NCBI GenBank assembly: GCA_022425325.1
Contig: JAKMFW010000083.1
Location: 1 to 64,000, forward strand
Source of the DNA: Acidimicrobiales bacterium
Lineage (GTDB): Bacteria; Actinomycetota; Acidimicrobiia; Acidimicrobiales; Aldehydirespiratoraceae
Direction of reading: 5' to 3'
Length of the DNA stretch: 64,000 nucleotides
The notes beneath the pieces were generated by a model, which saw nothing but the letters and a program-made list of their open reading frames with translations, made no database searches and was not told the origin of the DNA. This document shows, piece by piece, positions 1 to 7,543 of this stretch. Positions within the stretch are counted from its first letter, which is position 1; every line of letters begins with the position of its first letter. Both the position numbers and the translations under genes were made by a program.

Positions 1-649
1 GCGCCGGCCAGTCGAAGTAGTCGGGCCGGGCGAGGCCAGTCGAGATCCGGTCGTCGAGCTCGACCTCGAGTGACCGGACGCCGCTCTCGCTCGTGATCGC
101 TTGGCCGAGGTAGGTCGCCTGGCTGTCACCAGCCACGTACACCCGCAGCGGGGCGTCGTCCGTGACGACCCGACCGGCGGGCACGGTTGTCGTGGCAGGT
201 GCCGCAGTCGTGCTCGTCGTCGCCTCCGACAACGAGTCGTTCGCCGCAGGGACGGTGGTCGTTGTCGTGGTTGTCGTGGCCGGGATCGTCGTCGTGACGA
301 CGGCCAGGGTCTCGCTCCGGCCATTGTTGGCATCACGCAGGTCGCGGAGTGCGTCGTAGGGCCGGTTCAACGACAAGAAGTTGGCGGCCCGGTCGATGCC
401 TTCAGCAACGGCGAGATTCCGGTCACGAGCGTCGCCGAACTCCTGGCGCTCGGCGATCCCGACCACCTTGCCGGAGGTCAACAGCAGCGCAAGAAGTAGG
501 CATCCGAGCACGGCCAACACGGCACGAAGAACCGGGGTGGTTCGTTCGGTCAGGTCGTGTTCGCGAGCTGCCCGGAACTGTTCGTCGGTCCAGATTTCGC
601 CCCGTTCCCGGGGGCGGACGGCTCGTTCGAGGGGGTCGTTGGTATCCAT
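1..649 (-). CDS. Membrane-anchored SGNH-hydrolase-like protein (DUF459-type), partial at 3' end
   Basis: Translating the minus strand from the ATG at 649 gives an open frame of 216 codons running off the window. It has a short acidic/basic cytoplasmic N-terminus, one membrane segment (about residues 40-58), a soluble stretch, a low-complexity Thr-rich linker (about 119-155), and then VYVAGDSQ at about 169-176, which fits SGNH block I with the nucleophile Ser. The gene starts 1 nt after the stop of the MBOAT acyltransferase. MBOAT plus SGNH partner is the usual arrangement for O-acetylation of exported polysaccharide (AlgI/AlgJ-AlgX, PatA/PatB), so this is probably the extracytoplasmic transferase or esterase. 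Substrate unknown. The C-terminal Asp/His motif lies outside the window. Confidence 0.75.
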   Translation of the reverse strand, partial: MDTNDPLERAVRPRERGEIWTDEQFRAAREHDLTERTTPVLRAVLAVLGCLLLALLLTSGKVVGIAERQEFGDARDRNLAVAEGIDRAANFLSLNRPYDALRDLRDANNGRSETLAVVTTTIPATTTTTTTTVPAANDSLSEATTSTTAAPATTTVPAGRVVTDDAPLRVYVAGDSQATYLGQAITSESGVRSLEVELDDRISTGLARPDYFDWPA

Positions 650-650
650 G

Positions 651-2174
651 TCAGAACTGGAAGTAGATGAACTCGGAGACCCCTTCGGGTCCGAGCGCGA
701 CGACCACCATGATCCACAGCGCAAGGCCGATCGCCATTGCGGGTGCAGGCACGGTGGAGAACATGGCGGAGAGTTGGCGGGCGAGCAGAGGCGGAAGGAA
801 CTGGACGGCGATCGCGAGAACGATCACCACCGCGACAAGGGGGTTGAGCAGTTCGGGGGCCTGGGTCCAGCCCGAACCGAGCGCTGCAAAGACGTCGAGT
901 GCGGTGTCGATTCCACCACCGGTCACCGTGCCGGCGAAGAACACAACCCAACCGACACAGACGAAATGGAAGGTGACGACCCGGCCGAGCCAAAGGCGGC
1001 GCACCGCCAGCGGTGAGAACGGCACCGGCGAGGTCGGATCTTCTCGCCACGCGTCGATCTCGGCGCCGCTGTGGAGACGGGCGAGTTCTCGGATGCGGAC
1101 ATCGGTGGCATCAAACTCGACATCGGGTTCGCCTCGCGCCTCGCTCAGCGCTCGTTCGATGGCGAGACCGAGTCCCTGGTAGAGACCCCACACGACGAAC
1201 ACCCACGCTGCGCCGTGCCACAGCCCGCCGAGACCCATCGTGATCACGAGGTTGCGATAGGTCGCTGCCCGACCGCTGCGGTTTCCGCCGAGCGGCACAT
1301 AGAGATAGTCACGAAGCCACCGCGACAGGGTCATGTGCCAACGACGCCAGAAGTCCTGAACCGACACGGCGGCATAGGGCCGATCGAAGTTCTGCGGGAA
1401 CCGGAAGCCGAGCAGCAGGGCAAGCCCGATCGCCATGTCGGTGTAGCCGGAGAAGTCGGCATAGATCTGGATTGCGTAGCCATAGATCCCGAACAGGACA
1501 TCCCACGCCGAGTACTCCCCCGGCGTGCCGAAAGCGTCAGTGACGATTGCCCGGCCGATGAAGTCCGCGATCACGACCTTCTTGACGAGGCCTCGTGCGA
1601 TCAGCAGTGCCGCTCGGCTTGCTTCGACTCGGTCCGGTGTTCGACTCGCCCGGAGCTCAGGAAGGAACTCCGTGGCCCGAACGATCGGCCCGGCGACAAG
1701 CTGGGGAAAGAACGAGAGGTACACGGCGAAATCGAGCAGCGGCGCCGGAGCTGCCTCCTGGCGATGGACATCGACGACATAGCTGATCGCCTGGAAGGTG
1801 AAGAACGAGACACCCACCGGCAAGACGATGTCGAGGGCGGGCCCCTCGAGCCCGAAGGAATCCTCCAGGCTCGACACGAAGAAGCCGTAGTACTTGAACA
1901 CGCCGAGCACGGCGAGATCGAACACGACGGCCGTTCCCGTGAGTCGTTTGCGGCGTGCCGGCTCGGGCTGACGGTGCACGGCGACCGCGGCGACCTCGTT
2001 GACCAGGATCATGAGGGCGAGAAGGCCGAGGAAACGCCAGTCCCAGTAGCCGTAGAACACCGCAGAGGCGGTGAGGATCAGGATCTTCCATGCCGTGGCG
2101 CGTCCACGCAGCGCCCAGCTGAGGGGCAACACCACGGCGAAAAACACCGCGAACGTGAACGTGGGAAAGAGCAC
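651..2174 (-). CDS. MBOAT family membrane O-acyltransferase (AlgI-like)
   Basis: A 507-residue polytopic membrane protein. The family hallmarks are present: the region around the WRRWH motif (residues 276-280), YVPLGGNR just after it, and the conserved membrane His in GLWHG (His320). Family knowledge: MBOAT proteins such as AlgI, PatA and DltB pass acyl groups across the membrane to a periplasmic or extracellular partner, here probably the SGNH protein that follows immediately. The GTG start at 2174 is preceded by GGAG about 6 nt upstream, and a TACGAT -10-like box lies at 2203-2208 (minus strand), so this gene has a short leader with a ribosome site, unlike many neighbours. Probably acetylates a surface polysaccharide; donor and acceptor cannot be read from sequence. 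Confidence 0.9.
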   Translation of the reverse strand: MLFPTFTFAVFFAVVLPLSWALRGRATAWKILILTASAVFYGYWDWRFLGLLALMILVNEVAAVAVHRQPEPARRKRLTGTAVVFDLAVLGVFKYYGFFVSSLEDSFGLEGPALDIVLPVGVSFFTFQAISYVVDVHRQEAAPAPLLDFAVYLSFFPQLVAGPIVRATEFLPELRASRTPDRVEASRAALLIARGLVKKVVIADFIGRAIVTDAFGTPGEYSAWDVLFGIYGYAIQIYADFSGYTDMAIGLALLLGFRFPQNFDRPYAAVSVQDFWRRWHMTLSRWLRDYLYVPLGGNRSGRAATYRNLVITMGLGGLWHGAAWVFVVWGLYQGLGLAIERALSEARGEPDVEFDATDVRIRELARLHSGAEIDAWREDPTSPVPFSPLAVRRLWLGRVVTFHFVCVGWVVFFAGTVTGGGIDTALDVFAALGSGWTQAPELLNPLVAVVIVLAIAVQFLPPLLARQLSAMFSTVPAPAMAIGLALWIMVVVALGPEGVSEFIYFQF

Positions 2175-2249
2175 CTGGTCTCCAACTGCGCCCGCTTCGG
2201 AGATCGTACCGCGACCGCCCAGTGCCCCCGGTGATGCCGGATCGTCCGC

Positions 2250-3017
2250 CTAGTCGACGGGTGCGCCGTGGCGGCCTGCCCCCTCGGCGAACCGGGCGGC
2301 ACCTGCCTGTGTCTCGCCCGAGGCCACCGTCTCACGTCCGAGGAGGGTTTCGTGCAACAGTGCCTCCGCCATTGAGAGCGACCATTGGTCCTTCGTCGAG
2401 CGCAGATCGCTGCGCAGACACCGCTGGGGGAAGGCAGCGAGTTGCCGGGCAAGGCTGAGCGCGTCGTCGAGCGCCTGACCCGGTGCGCTCAACCGGTTGA
2501 CGAGACCGATGTGCGCGGCCTCGGGTCCCTCGACGGCGCGTCCGGTCAAAATCATGTCGTTGGCGAGCGACGAGCCGATGAGCCGGGGCAGGCGGATCGT
2601 GCCGCCGTCCACGAGGGGTACGCCCCATCGCCGGCAGTACACGCCGAACGTGGCGTTCTCGGCGGCGACTCGCAGATCGCACCACACCGCCAGTTCGAGT
2701 CCTCCGGCGACGGCGAAGCCCTCGACAGCAGCGATGACCGGCTTTGAGAGGTCCAGGCGGGTCGGGCCCATCGGTCCGGGACCGGTGCGATCGATCCGGT
2801 TGCCGTCCCCGGTCGAGATCGCCTTGAGATCCGCACCCGCACAGAACGTGCCGTTCGCTCCGGTGAGGATCGCCACCGAGAGCGAATCGTTCTCCTCGAA
2901 GGCGGTGAAGGCCTCGAACAGTTCGGTCGCCGTCGGCCCGTCGACTGCGTTGCGACGCTCGGGACGATCGATGGTGACCACGAGGACGGCGTCATGAATG
3001 TCGGTGTGGACGGTCAT
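2250..3017 (-). CDS. Enoyl-CoA hydratase/isomerase family protein (crotonase fold)
   Basis: A 255-residue crotonase-fold protein. The oxyanion-hole segments CAGADLKA and VAGGLELAV are clear. The position that carries the first catalytic Glu in classic hydratases reads WGVPLVDGGT, with Asp instead of Glu, so the reaction may not be simple hydration. The ATG at 3017 is chosen over an upstream in-frame start at 3074 because a TACCGT -10 box lies just 6 nt before it (3024-3029) and the protein aligns from MTVHTD. Divergent from the AlkB gene with 77 bp between starts. Probably acts in fatty-acid or branched-acid CoA catabolism; substrate unknown. Confidence 0.88.
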   Translation of the reverse strand: MTVHTDIHDAVLVVTIDRPERRNAVDGPTATELFEAFTAFEENDSLSVAILTGANGTFCAGADLKAISTGDGNRIDRTGPGPMGPTRLDLSKPVIAAVEGFAVAGGLELAVWCDLRVAAENATFGVYCRRWGVPLVDGGTIRLPRLIGSSLANDMILTGRAVEGPEAAHIGLVNRLSAPGQALDDALSLARQLAAFPQRCLRSDLRSTKDQWSLSMAEALLHETLLGRETVASGETQAGAARFAEGAGRHGAPVD

Positions 3018-3023
3018 GGTCGG

Positions 3024-3029
3024 ACGGTA
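3024..3029 (-). promoter_or_regulatory. Leaderless -10 box of the enoyl-CoA hydratase gene
   Basis: TACCGT on the minus strand, 6 nt before the ATG at 3017 with no ribosome-binding sequence between. Transcription would start at the start codon. Confidence 0.55.
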
Positions 3030-3066
3030 GTGCCGCTCCCCCGGTGATCCCAAGCGTTCTGGCGGA

Positions 3067-3094
3067 GCGAACACCTGTTCGCTATCATGCGGGG
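3067..3094 (+). promoter_or_regulatory. alkB promoter with LexA-like SOS box
   Basis: GCGAACACCTGTTCGC (3067-3082) is a perfect inverted repeat of two 6-bp arms separated by 4 nt. It matches the Gram-positive/actinobacterial LexA box core GAAC-N4-GTTC. It is followed at once by a TATCAT -10 box (3083-3088), 6 nt before the ATG at 3095. A LexA dimer here would cover the spacer of a leaderless promoter. Sequence match seen; regulation inferred. Confidence 0.65.
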
Positions 3095-3763
3095 ATGCTG
3101 GCGTATCAGACGAGCGTCTTCGGGCAAGGAGTACCGACCGTGCTCGATGCCGGGGTCGAGCGCACCTGGCTCGATGAGTTCACCTGGGTCGACCACGCCC
3201 ACACGTGGCTCGCCGGTGCCGACGAGCTGCTCGCCGACCTGGCCCACTCGCTGCCCTGGCGACATTCGCGACGCCCCATGTATGGGCGACTCGTCGACGA
3301 ACCTCGACTCCACGCCATGCTCGATGCCGACAGCCGCTGCAGGTATCCGGTACTCGACGACATCACCGAGGCGCTCGAATCCCGTTACGGCGAGGGCCTG
3401 TCGCCGGGTTTCGTGAACTACTACCGCTCGGGCTCGGACTCGGTCGCCTGGCATGCCGACAAGATCGGGATCCACGAGGTGAACCCGATCGTTGCCATCG
3501 TCTCGCTCGGAGGACCCCGCACCTTCGGATTACGGCCGATGGGGGGAGGAAACGCCCACCGATGGGAGCTGGGATCCGGCGACCTGTTGGTGATGGGCGG
3601 CGCCTGCCAGCACGCCTGGGAACATGCCGTTCCCAAGATGGCGAGCGCTCCACCACGGATGAGCCTCAGCTACCGCCACGTCATCGATCGGCCCGCCGGG
3701 CCCCGGTGGTCGATCACGGTCGGGACACCCGTCGACGAGATCGGCTGGCAGCCAGGGCGATGA
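3095..3763 (+). CDS. alkB: AlkB-like Fe(II)/2-oxoglutarate-dependent DNA repair dioxygenase
   Basis: A 222-residue protein with the full AlkB core: NYYRSGSDSVAWHAD at about residues 108-122 (Fe ligands His120 and Asp122), a distal His in CQHAWEH (His177), and the 2-oxoglutarate-binding Arg pair in PPRMSLSYR (Arg188, Arg194). AlkB enzymes oxidatively remove methyl groups from N1-methyladenine and N3-methylcytosine in DNA or RNA. The ATG at 3095 is preferred over an upstream in-frame start at 3044 because a LexA-like palindrome and TATCAT -10 box sit directly before it, making a leaderless and probably damage-inducible gene. It stands alone; the next gene starts 17 nt after its stop. Family assignment is firm; exact lesion specificity is not. 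Confidence 0.9.
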   Translation: MLAYQTSVFGQGVPTVLDAGVERTWLDEFTWVDHAHTWLAGADELLADLAHSLPWRHSRRPMYGRLVDEPRLHAMLDADSRCRYPVLDDITEALESRYGEGLSPGFVNYYRSGSDSVAWHADKIGIHEVNPIVAIVSLGGPRTFGLRPMGGGNAHRWELGSGDLLVMGGACQHAWEHAVPKMASAPPRMSLSYRHVIDRPAGPRWSITVGTPVDEIGWQPGR

Positions 3764-3780
3764 TCGGGCACCATGCCCCG

Positions 3781-4890
3781 ATGAAGATCACCGAGGTTCG
3801 GGTCTACGGACACTCGATCACCGTCGCCGACGGCCGCTACCAGATGTCGCTGAGCGAGGTCGACGCCCTCGACTGCACCGTCGTCGAAGTAGTCACCGAT
3901 GCCGGTCTGGTCGGCTACGGCGAGACGACTCCCCTCGGCCCGACCTACCAGGAGCAGCATGCCGCCGGAGCCCGGGCCGCCATCGCCGCGGTTGCGCCGG
4001 CCCTGATCGGCCTCGACCCTCGCCGCAGCAGCCTCGTCTACGAGCGCATGGACCAAGCCCTCAACGGGCACCGCTACGCGAAATCCGCACTCGATGTCGC
4101 CTGCTGGGATCTCATCGGGAAGTCGTACGGCGAACGGGTCTGTGATCTGCTCGGCGGGGCCGAGCGCAGCAGCGTGCCCTCGTATTTCGGCGTGATGCCG
4201 GCCACGACGACGGAGACCGCCGATGCGGCTCGACGCCGCGAACACGAGGGCTACCCTCGAATCCAGGTGAAAGCAGGCGGCCGCGCCCTCGCCGACGACA
4301 TCGACGCAGTACGGGCCGTTGCCGAGGCCCTCTCCCCCACCACCAAACTGCTCGTCGACCCCAACCGGGGGTGGACCACGCGCGACACGATGGAGTTCAG
4401 CGTCGCGTGTCGCGACATCGCCCTCACGATCGAGCAGCCCTGCCGAACCTTCGACGAGCACTGCCGCATCGCCGACAAAATCCACCACCCGCTCTTCCTC
4501 GACGAGTCGACCGTCGACATCCCCACGATCGTGCGGGCGGTGACCGACGGAGTCGCCCAGGGGTTCGGGATGAAGTTGTCCCGCGTCGGTGGACTCTCAC
4601 CGCTGCGGGTGGTGCGCGACCTGTGTGTCGAACTCGGCGTCCCCCTCACCATCGACGACACCTGGGGCGGGGACATCACCGCAGCAGCGACGGTGCATAT
4701 GGGCGCCACGGTGCCCGACGCGTTCTACGAAGGCACCTGGATCTCCGAGCCGTACCAGAAACCGGCCTATGGCTGCCTTACCCCGCCGATCCGCCACGTT
4801 GGGGGCCACATCCCGGTTCCCACCGGTGTCGGCCTCGGCGTCGAACCCGATCTGGCGACGTGGGCTGACCCGGTCGCCATCTATCGCTGA
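3781..4890 (+). CDS. Mandelate racemase/muconate lactonizing enzyme family protein (enolase superfamily)
   Basis: A 369-residue enolase-superfamily enzyme, starting at the ATG that opens MKITEV. The N-terminal capping domain contains GYGETTPLGP. The barrel carries the general-base region RIQVKAG (only the second Lys of the usual KxK is kept), metal ligands in LLVDPN, IEQPC and FLDES, and the opposing base Lys in GFGMKLSRVGG. The Lys/Lys arrangement points to the MLE subgroup, and the overall pattern resembles proline-derivative epimerases or dehydratases (hydroxyproline-betaine epimerase, cis-3-hydroxyproline dehydratase), but substrate cannot be fixed from sequence. Followed after 4 nt by gluconokinase, so likely co-transcribed. 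Confidence 0.85.
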   Translation: MKITEVRVYGHSITVADGRYQMSLSEVDALDCTVVEVVTDAGLVGYGETTPLGPTYQEQHAAGARAAIAAVAPALIGLDPRRSSLVYERMDQALNGHRYAKSALDVACWDLIGKSYGERVCDLLGGAERSSVPSYFGVMPATTTETADAARRREHEGYPRIQVKAGGRALADDIDAVRAVAEALSPTTKLLVDPNRGWTTRDTMEFSVACRDIALTIEQPCRTFDEHCRIADKIHHPLFLDESTVDIPTIVRAVTDGVAQGFGMKLSRVGGLSPLRVVRDLCVELGVPLTIDDTWGGDITAAATVHMGATVPDAFYEGTWISEPYQKPAYGCLTPPIRHVGGHIPVPTGVGLGVEPDLATWADPVAIYR

Positions 4891-4894
4891 GCCG

Positions 4895-5383
4895 ATGGGC
4901 CATCGACCGGTCGTCGTGATGGGCGTTGCCGGATCCGGCAAGTCGGTGGTCGGGCAGGGAATCGCCGTCGCGCTCGCTCGCCCGTTCATCGACGCCGACG
5001 ATCTCCATCCCCGCACCAACATCGACAAGATGCGACGGGGCGAACCCCTCGACGACATCGATCGAGCGCCATGGCTCGACACTGTCGGTGCCGCCCTCGT
5101 CGCCGACCCGGCGACCGTCGTCGCCTGTTCGGCGCTCAAGCGCACGTACCGTGATCATCTGCGGTCGTGTGCGCCGAGGCTCACGTTCGTGCACCTTGCA
5201 GGCCCCCGGGCGCTGATCGCCGAGCGGATGGCCGATCGAGCCGATCACTTCATGCCGCTGAGCCTGCTCGACGACCAGTTGGCGACGCTCCAGCCGCTCG
5301 AGGCCGACGAGGTCGGAACGACCGTGTCGATCGACGGCCCAGTCGAGACCGTCCTTCGCCGCGCCCTCGATGCCCTGGCTTAG
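4895..5383 (+). CDS. gntK: Gluconokinase (GntK-type carbohydrate kinase)
   Basis: A 162-residue P-loop kinase: GVAGSGKS at residues 10-17, DADDLHP just after, CSALKRTYR in the middle and the LID-type region RADHFMP. Length and motifs match thermoresistant gluconokinase, which phosphorylates D-gluconate to 6-phosphogluconate with ATP (EC 2.7.1.12). It begins 4 nt after the stop of the enolase-superfamily gene and is therefore probably in the same transcript, suggesting a small sugar-acid utilisation unit. The 3' end overlaps the convergent thioesterase gene by 4 nt (5380-5383). No transporter or GntR regulator is next to it. Confidence 0.88.
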   Translation: MGHRPVVVMGVAGSGKSVVGQGIAVALARPFIDADDLHPRTNIDKMRRGEPLDDIDRAPWLDTVGAALVADPATVVACSALKRTYRDHLRSCAPRLTFVHLAGPRALIAERMADRADHFMPLSLLDDQLATLQPLEADEVGTTVSIDGPVETVLRRALDALA

Positions 5384-6039
5384 GCCGCGGTCCTCGGGCC
5401 GATGAAGATCCCTTCGGCCGTGGCGCACAGCGTTTCGCCATGGTGGAACGTTCCGGTGGCAAAGGTCTTGCGGCCCTCGACTCGGTCGATCCAGCCCCGC
5501 ATGGTGATCGGCACACCGAGCGGGGTGAGCGAGGCATACCGGATGGAGAGTGTTCCCGTGAAGCCCGAGACGTCGTTCACGACGCATGTGCAGCCCAACA
5601 ATTCGTCGAACACACCGGCGACGACGCCACCGTGTACCCCACCGGGTGGGCCATTCACGATCGCCTCGAACGTGTGCGTGGCGTGCACCTCGGCACCCTC
5701 GCCGACCTCGACAGTCGCAAAGTCGATCGGCGGGGCGATCGGGTTCAGCGTGCCGACATAGGGGCTGTAGGGAAAGAAACCCGCAATCCCGACCTCGAGC
5801 GCCCGGTTGATCCGGCCCTTCGGTCCGGCGGTGAGATTCTCGGCCATGCGTTCGGCGAGATCGTCGTGCCACAACGAAGCTTGCATCCGGATGTCGTCGA
5901 CCGCGAAGGCGTCGAGTCGATCAGAGAGCGCCTGCAACTGTTGGATCTCGGAGGTGAAGTCCTCGCCGTCCAGTTCGGCGATTCGGGCGGCCGTGTTGAC
6001 CCGCCGCATCGCGTCGATGAGATCTCGGGGTTCGTGCAT
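5380..6039 (-). CDS. PaaI-type hotdog-fold thioesterase family protein
   Basis: A 219-residue protein. Its C-terminal ~130 residues form a hotdog thioesterase domain with the family signature GGVHGGVVAGVFDELLG; the N-terminal ~85 residues are a helical extension. PaaI/YbgC-like enzymes hydrolyse acyl-CoA thioesters; the substrate is unknown here. The ATG at 6039 lies 7 nt after a TACCGT -10 box (6047-6052, minus strand), so the mRNA is probably leaderless and the gene monocistronic. Divergent from the SDR gene and convergent with gluconokinase. The same TACCGT box precedes two crotonase genes nearby, which is mild evidence of shared expression. Confidence 0.82.
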   Translation of the reverse strand: MHEPRDLIDAMRRVNTAARIAELDGEDFTSEIQQLQALSDRLDAFAVDDIRMQASLWHDDLAERMAENLTAGPKGRINRALEVGIAGFFPYSPYVGTLNPIAPPIDFATVEVGEGAEVHATHTFEAIVNGPPGGVHGGVVAGVFDELLGCTCVVNDVSGFTGTLSIRYASLTPLGVPITMRGWIDRVEGRKTFATGTFHHGETLCATAEGIFIGPRTAA

Positions 6040-6046
6040 CGGCGGG

Positions 6047-6052
6047 ACGGTA
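6047..6052 (-). promoter_or_regulatory. Leaderless -10 box of the thioesterase gene
   Basis: TACCGT on the minus strand, 7 nt before the ATG at 6039; no Shine-Dalgarno sequence lies between. Confidence 0.5.
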
Positions 6053-6100
6053 GGCGGCGATCGTCACCGTCACCGAATCGCCCGCTCGCCGGCCGACCGG

Positions 6101-6106
6101 TACCAT
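6101..6106 (+). promoter_or_regulatory. Leaderless -10 box of the SDR gene
   Basis: TACCAT, 8 nt before the ATG at 6115, with no ribosome-binding sequence. Only 61 bp separate this from the divergent thioesterase start-side box's far edge and gene. Confidence 0.5.
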
Positions 6107-6114
6107 CGCCCCCG

Positions 6115-6867
6115 ATGAGCCGCTTTACCAACCGCATCGCATTTCTGACCGGCGCCGCCAGCGGCGTCGGCCGGGCAACCACCATCCGCCTCGCCTCCGA
6201 GGGCGCCGCCGTGTTCGCGGTCGACGTCAACACCGATGGCCTTGCCGAGACCGCCGAGCTCGCCGACAACCTCGAGGGGTCGGTCACAACCCGCCGCCTC
6301 GATGTCACCGATGTCGCCGACATCGCCGCCGCGGTGACCGAATGCGTCGATGCCCTCGGCGGCATCGACATCGTCGGCAACATCGCCGGCATCGCCCGCC
6401 ACCATCACATCGCCCAGGTGAGCGAGGCCGACTGGGACGTGATGAACAGCATCAACCTGAAGGGTCCCTTCTTCGTCGCCCAGGCGACCATGCCGCACCT
6501 GCTCGAACGCAACGGTGCGCTGATCAACATCGCGTCGAACGCCGGGTTGATGGGCCAGGCGTACACCGTGCCCTACTGCGCCACGAAGGGCGGCGTGGTC
6601 AATCTGACCCGTGCGCTCGCCATGGAGTTCGTGAAGACGGGTGTGCGCATCAACGCCATCGCACCCGGCGGAATCGACACGCCCCTGGTGCACAACTTCC
6701 AGTTGGCCGACGACATCGACTTCTCGCTGATGCAGAACCACATCGGCTACCGCGACCCGAGCTCCGCCGAGCAGATCGCTGCCTTCTTCGCCTTCCTCGC
6801 AAGCGACGAGGCGGCCAACATCCACGGCAGCATTCTCAGCGCCGACGGCGGCCTCACCACTGCCTGA
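6115..6867 (+). CDS. Short-chain dehydrogenase/reductase (SDR), classical type
   Basis: A 250-residue Rossmann-fold oxidoreductase. The NAD(P)-binding motif TGAASGVG is at about residues 11-18, an acidic residue (AVDVN) at the end of beta-2 favours NAD, NIAG follows beta-4, and the catalytic Ser and YxxxK are in IASNAG and YCATK. Length is standard. The closing GGLTTA is typical of the FabG/BDH-like group. The start fits a TACCAT -10 box 8 nt upstream. The GTG of the next gene begins 1 nt after the stop, so the two are translationally coupled. Substrate unknown; these enzymes oxidise secondary alcohols of many kinds. Confidence 0.88.
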   Translation: MSRFTNRIAFLTGAASGVGRATTIRLASEGAAVFAVDVNTDGLAETAELADNLEGSVTTRRLDVTDVADIAAAVTECVDALGGIDIVGNIAGIARHHHIAQVSEADWDVMNSINLKGPFFVAQATMPHLLERNGALINIASNAGLMGQAYTVPYCATKGGVVNLTRALAMEFVKTGVRINAIAPGGIDTPLVHNFQLADDIDFSLMQNHIGYRDPSSAEQIAAFFAFLASDEAANIHGSILSADGGLTTA

Positions 6868-6868
6868 C

Positions 6869-7525
6869 GTGGCCGATCTCGACGCCTTCATCTTCGGTGT
6901 CGACCTCGATGGCGTCTGCGCCGACTACACGCTCGGTTTGCAGGGCAGCGTTTCTGCACACACCGGTCGGCCGCGCACCGACTTTCCGATCGAGCGCGAC
7001 TGGGACTTCACCCAGTGGGGTTTCGGGCCGGGCGACTTCGAGTACCACCATCGGCGTGCCGTCGCGACCGAGCGTATGTTCCGCACCCTCGAGGTGATCC
7101 CCGGCGCGGCAGAAGCACTGTGGAGTCTGAGCGATGCGGGCGTCTGGATCCGTGTCATCACCCATCGGCTCTACGTGAACTGGGGACATCAGGCGGCCGT
7201 CGCCGACACCGTCGCATGGCTCGACGACGCCCGCATCCCCTACCGAGACCTGTGCTTCCTCGGCGCCAAACCGCAGGTGGAGGCCGATCTCTACATCGAC
7301 GATTCGCCCAGCAACATCACCGGCCTGCGCAAGGCCGGCAACGACGTCATCGTGTTCGATCAGCCGTACAACCGCGACATGGCCGGGCCCCGTGCGGGCA
7401 ACTGGAGCGAGGTCGAGGAGATCGTCATGGATCGGTACACGGCGTGGTCCGGCGTCCACGGGGTGCAGCCGGTGCTACCCGGAGTCACCGGCGGCGACCG
7501 ATTACACGGTCAGCGACCCACCTGA
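6869..7525 (+). CDS. HAD-superfamily 5'-nucleotidase-like phosphatase (NT5C family)
   Basis: A 218-residue HAD-fold protein starting at GTG. Motif I is DLDGVCADY near residue 11, motif II is the Thr in VITHR, and motifs III/IV are the Lys in GAKPQ and the Asp pair in YIDDSP. The arrangement matches the 5'(3')-deoxyribonucleotidase (NT5C) family, which dephosphorylates nucleoside monophosphates. It starts 1 nt after the SDR stop and is probably co-transcribed. The last ~25 residues are not conserved-looking. Substrate assignment is by family only. Confidence 0.8.
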   Translation: MADLDAFIFGVDLDGVCADYTLGLQGSVSAHTGRPRTDFPIERDWDFTQWGFGPGDFEYHHRRAVATERMFRTLEVIPGAAEALWSLSDAGVWIRVITHRLYVNWGHQAAVADTVAWLDDARIPYRDLCFLGAKPQVEADLYIDDSPSNITGLRKAGNDVIVFDQPYNRDMAGPRAGNWSEVEEIVMDRYTAWSGVHGVQPVLPGVTGGDRLHGQRPT

Positions 7526-7531
7526 CTTCGG

Positions 7532-7537
7532 TAGGTT
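7532..7537 (+). promoter_or_regulatory. Leaderless -10 box of the PEP carboxylase gene
   Basis: TAGGTT, 6 nt before the GTG at 7544, directly after the stop of the nucleotidase gene. No Shine-Dalgarno sequence is visible, consistent with a separate leaderless transcript. Confidence 0.5.
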
Positions 7538-7543
7538 GGGATC

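Noticed and set aside
162-359. A plus-strand frame rich in valine runs
   Set aside because: It is the complement of the Thr-rich linker of the SGNH-like protein on the minus strand.
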